A stretch of 15,602 nt of DNA, taken from NCBI GenBank assembly GCA_913057765.1, contig CAJXPH010000039.1, forward strand, positions 1 to 15,602, given 5' to 3'. Positions 14,437 through 15,602 of this stretch are shown piece after piece; positions within the stretch are counted from its first letter, which is position 1; the number at the start of each line of letters is the position of its first letter. The DNA is from an uncultured Campylobacteraceae bacterium (lineage in GTDB: Bacteria > Campylobacterota > Campylobacteria > Campylobacterales > Arcobacteraceae). The translations under genes were made by a program, and so were the position numbers. The notes under the pieces were generated by a model. The model made no database searches, had not been told where the DNA came from, and was given only the letters and a program-made list of their open reading frames with translations.

Positions 14437-14981
14437 GATATTTCTCCTTTTATTTTGAGTTCATTTATAAAAAATTTATCTAATTCTTCTATTATCAAAT
14501 TAACTACCTTTGAATTTTTATCTTTATGCTCCAATACTCTATCTCTGAATTTGAATATCCATGTATTTATATGTTCACATAAAAAATAAGTTCTTAAGTC
14601 TTTTAAATATGGAATATCTTTTTCAATTTCAATAAAAAGTAATTGATAGTAGGCATCTAGCTCCAATCCTATAAAATCTTCTGGAACTTTGTCTTTAAGA
14701 CTATTCTTGAATCCCATAATTTCATAGAGATCTCGTATTTGCATTGTAGTTTTAGTCATAAGGGCATCTTCTTCATCCAAATAAATAGATGCATAAGGTG
14801 GTGCAATCGGAGCATCAGGACCAATAAAGTAATAATTAAAGTCAGTTTCAAGTTCTATCTCAGATATATTTGTATCTTTGAATAGACTTGAAAAAGCTTT
14901 AAACAACTCTTTTGAATTATTACTCAAGAAAATATCTCTTAAGTTTTTTGCTGTTTTTAATCTTTCAGAATTTGTTTTCAT
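14433..14981 (-). CDS. TorD/DmsD-family chaperone for the Mo enzyme
   Basis: An all-helical cytoplasmic chaperone that binds the Tat leader and helps cofactor loading of the downstream catalytic subunit. The key segment FIGPDAPIAPPYASIYLDEE (52-71) matches the family GP-x-x-P-x-PY-x-S-x-Y signature. The C-terminal region with HINTWIFKFRDRVLEH is also typical. ATG 14981-14979 is chosen, giving 182 residues, because AGAGG lies five bases upstream and family members start near here. The open frame extends back to 15053, but those codons encode an unlike, Phe/Trp-rich peptide with no SD. Its TGA overlaps the catalytic gene's ATG, so the two are translationally coupled. It heads the operon. Confidence 0.87.
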   Translation of the reverse strand: MKTNSERLKTAKNLRDIFLSNNSKELFKAFSSLFKDTNISEIELETDFNYYFIGPDAPIAPPYASIYLDEEDALMTKTTMQIRDLYEIMGFKNSLKDKVPEDFIGLELDAYYQLLFIEIEKDIPYLKDLRTYFLCEHINTWIFKFRDRVLEHKDKNSKVVNLIIEELDKFFINELKIKGEIS

Positions 14982-15022
14982 TTCAACCTCTTTTTTTAAT
15001 TCATACATCCATGCTAACCAAA

Positions 15023-15058
15023 AAAAATTGCAAAAAAATACCAAAAATTGCAATTTTT
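15023..15058. repeat. ATTGCAA direct repeats and 16-bp palindrome in the divergent promoter region
   Basis: AAAAATTGCAA occurs at 15023-15033 and again at 15043-15053, exactly 20 bp (about two helical turns) apart. The second copy is part of a perfect 16-bp palindrome, AAAAATTGCAATTTTT (15043-15058). It sits between the Mo operon and the response regulator gene and is a good candidate regulator-binding site. The regulator's identity is unknown. Confidence 0.5.
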
Positions 15059-15093
15059 TAAATTTATCTTAATTTCTAAATTTAATTTTTATC

Positions 15094-15102
15094 TGTTATA
15101 AT
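15094..15102 (+). promoter_or_regulatory. Extended -10 promoter of the response regulator
   Basis: TG-T-TATAAT at 15094-15102 is a perfect extended -10. It predicts transcription from about 15109, which makes the TTG at 15112 nearly leaderless and favours translation from TTG 15145 with the SD AAAGG. Confidence 0.65.
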
Positions 15103-15144
15103 ATTGGGAGTTTGAGTAAAAAACTTAAAAATAAAGGTACTATT

Positions 15145-15553
15145 TTGAAAAATGTAAAAATAAAATTAAAAGCATTAACTATACTTTATGCAGAAGATGA
15201 AATTGGAATTAGAAAGAATATTATGAAGACCTTGAGCTATTATGCAAAAGACGTATATGAGGCCTCTAATGGACAAGAAGCTCTTGATTTATATGAAAAA
15301 AATAAGCCTGATATTATAATAAGTGATATTCATATGCCTATTATGGATGGCATAGAATTTATTAAAAAAGTAAGAGAACATGATAAAAATACACCTGTTA
15401 TAATGATAACTGCACATACTGATAAAAAGTATTTACTTGAAGCTGTAGAATTACATATGGAGAAATATATTGTAAAACCAATTAATACAAAAATGCTATT
15501 TGAAGTTTTAGGAAAATGTATAAATTCTTTGAATATTAATAATACAATTACTT
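15145..15553 (+). CDS. Response regulator receiver domain, truncated by contig end
   Basis: A CheY-like receiver domain, 136 codons before the adapter. From TTG 15145 (SD AAAGG at 15133-15137): LTILYAEDE gives the acidic pair E17-D18; phospho-acceptor D61 is in IIISDIHMPIMDG; T89 is in MITAHT; and K111 is in YIVKPI. All catalytic positions are present. An output domain may follow but is lost; Campylobacterota regulators with this start often carry a DNA-binding, GGDEF or other output domain. TTG 15112 is an in-frame alternative start. The final residues before the frame ends (VSYTHLTLPTKRIV) are translated adapter and not part of the protein. The gene is divergent from the Mo operon and might control it (inference). 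Confidence 0.85.
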
Positions 15554-15602
15554 CTGTCTCTTATACACATCTGACGCTGCCGACGAAGAGGATAGTGTAG
15601 AT
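15554..15602. other. Nextera/Illumina adapter, reverse complement (artefact)
   Basis: Mosaic end at 15554-15572, read-1 adapter at 15573-15586, i5 index complement AGAGGATA at 15587-15594, and P5 tail at 15595-15602. It is the exact reverse complement of bases 2-50, creating a 49-bp apparent terminal inverted repeat that is purely technical. Confidence 0.98.

Noticed and set aside
14982..15053. N-terminal extension of the chaperone gene
   Set aside because: The extra codons encode a Phe/Trp-rich peptide unlike the family, have no SD, and cover the likely promoter and operator region.
15112..15144. TTG 15112 as the response regulator start
   Set aside because: It lies about three bases from the predicted transcription start, so its GGGAG would be mostly absent from the mRNA. 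TTG 15145 has a proper SD. The upstream start remains possible.
1..15602. A 49-bp perfect terminal inverted repeat, as in a transposon or linear plasmid
   Set aside because: The repeat is the Nextera adapter with an i5 index, not a biological end. The Tn5 mosaic end inside it comes from library preparation.
1..15602. CRISPR array, insertion sequence, prophage or integron in the window
   Set aside because: No regularly spaced repeat family, transposase, integrase or phage gene was seen. Repeats found are short and sit at promoters.

Overview
The window is a whole assembled contig, not a natural replicon. Its first 50 and last 49 bases are Illumina Nextera adapter (P5 tail, i5 index TATCCTCT, Tn5 mosaic end), so only about 51-15553 is genomic. 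The DNA is AT-rich (about 30% G+C by eye) and densely coding. It uses strong extended -10 promoters with little sign of -35 boxes. Gene content (RsmD, an NhaC antiporter, HipBA, a Mo/Fe-S oxidoreductase with a TorD-type chaperone) fits Campylobacterota, most likely an Arcobacter-like organism. That placement is inference from gene style, not a database result.

Layout. (1) 51-3351: a truncated HxlR-type regulator is divergent from a four-gene redox cassette: nitroreductase, exported Yellow/royal-jelly-type beta-propeller, small YgiN-like monooxygenase, and luciferase-like flavin oxidoreductase. Two near-identical 31-bp direct repeats lie between the divergent promoters, one beside each, and look like operators. 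The set resembles quinone/electrophile stress cassettes controlled by HxlR-type redox sensors. (2) 3484-6741: housekeeping and transport genes: rsmD, a DppC/OppC-type permease without its partners, and an NhaC-family antiporter. (3) 6767-7588: an SDR reductase, convergent with nhaC, sharing a bidirectional terminator with it. (4) 7711-9458: a HipB-HipA pair with repeated operator-like sites at its promoter. (5) 9518-11004: a CobB/SIRT5-type sirtuin overlapping a TIGR02757-family gene by 4 bp. (6) 15053-11100, minus strand: an operon for a TorD-like chaperone, a Tat-exported molybdopterin oxidoreductase, a four-cluster ferredoxin subunit, and a small exported protein. (7) 15145-end: a response regulator cut off by the contig end, divergent from the Mo operon.

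The most interesting signal is at the end of the Mo operon. The small exported protein stops at a TGA, but the frame continues for 18 protein-like codons to a TAA. A perfect 6-bp hairpin with a G-first loop begins 14 nt after the TGA, about where a bacterial SECIS element is expected. The protein may be an undescribed selenoprotein. A nonsense change or a plain stop codon are the alternatives. The second most interesting feature is the HxlR-controlled redox cassette that includes an exported MRJP/Yellow-family protein.
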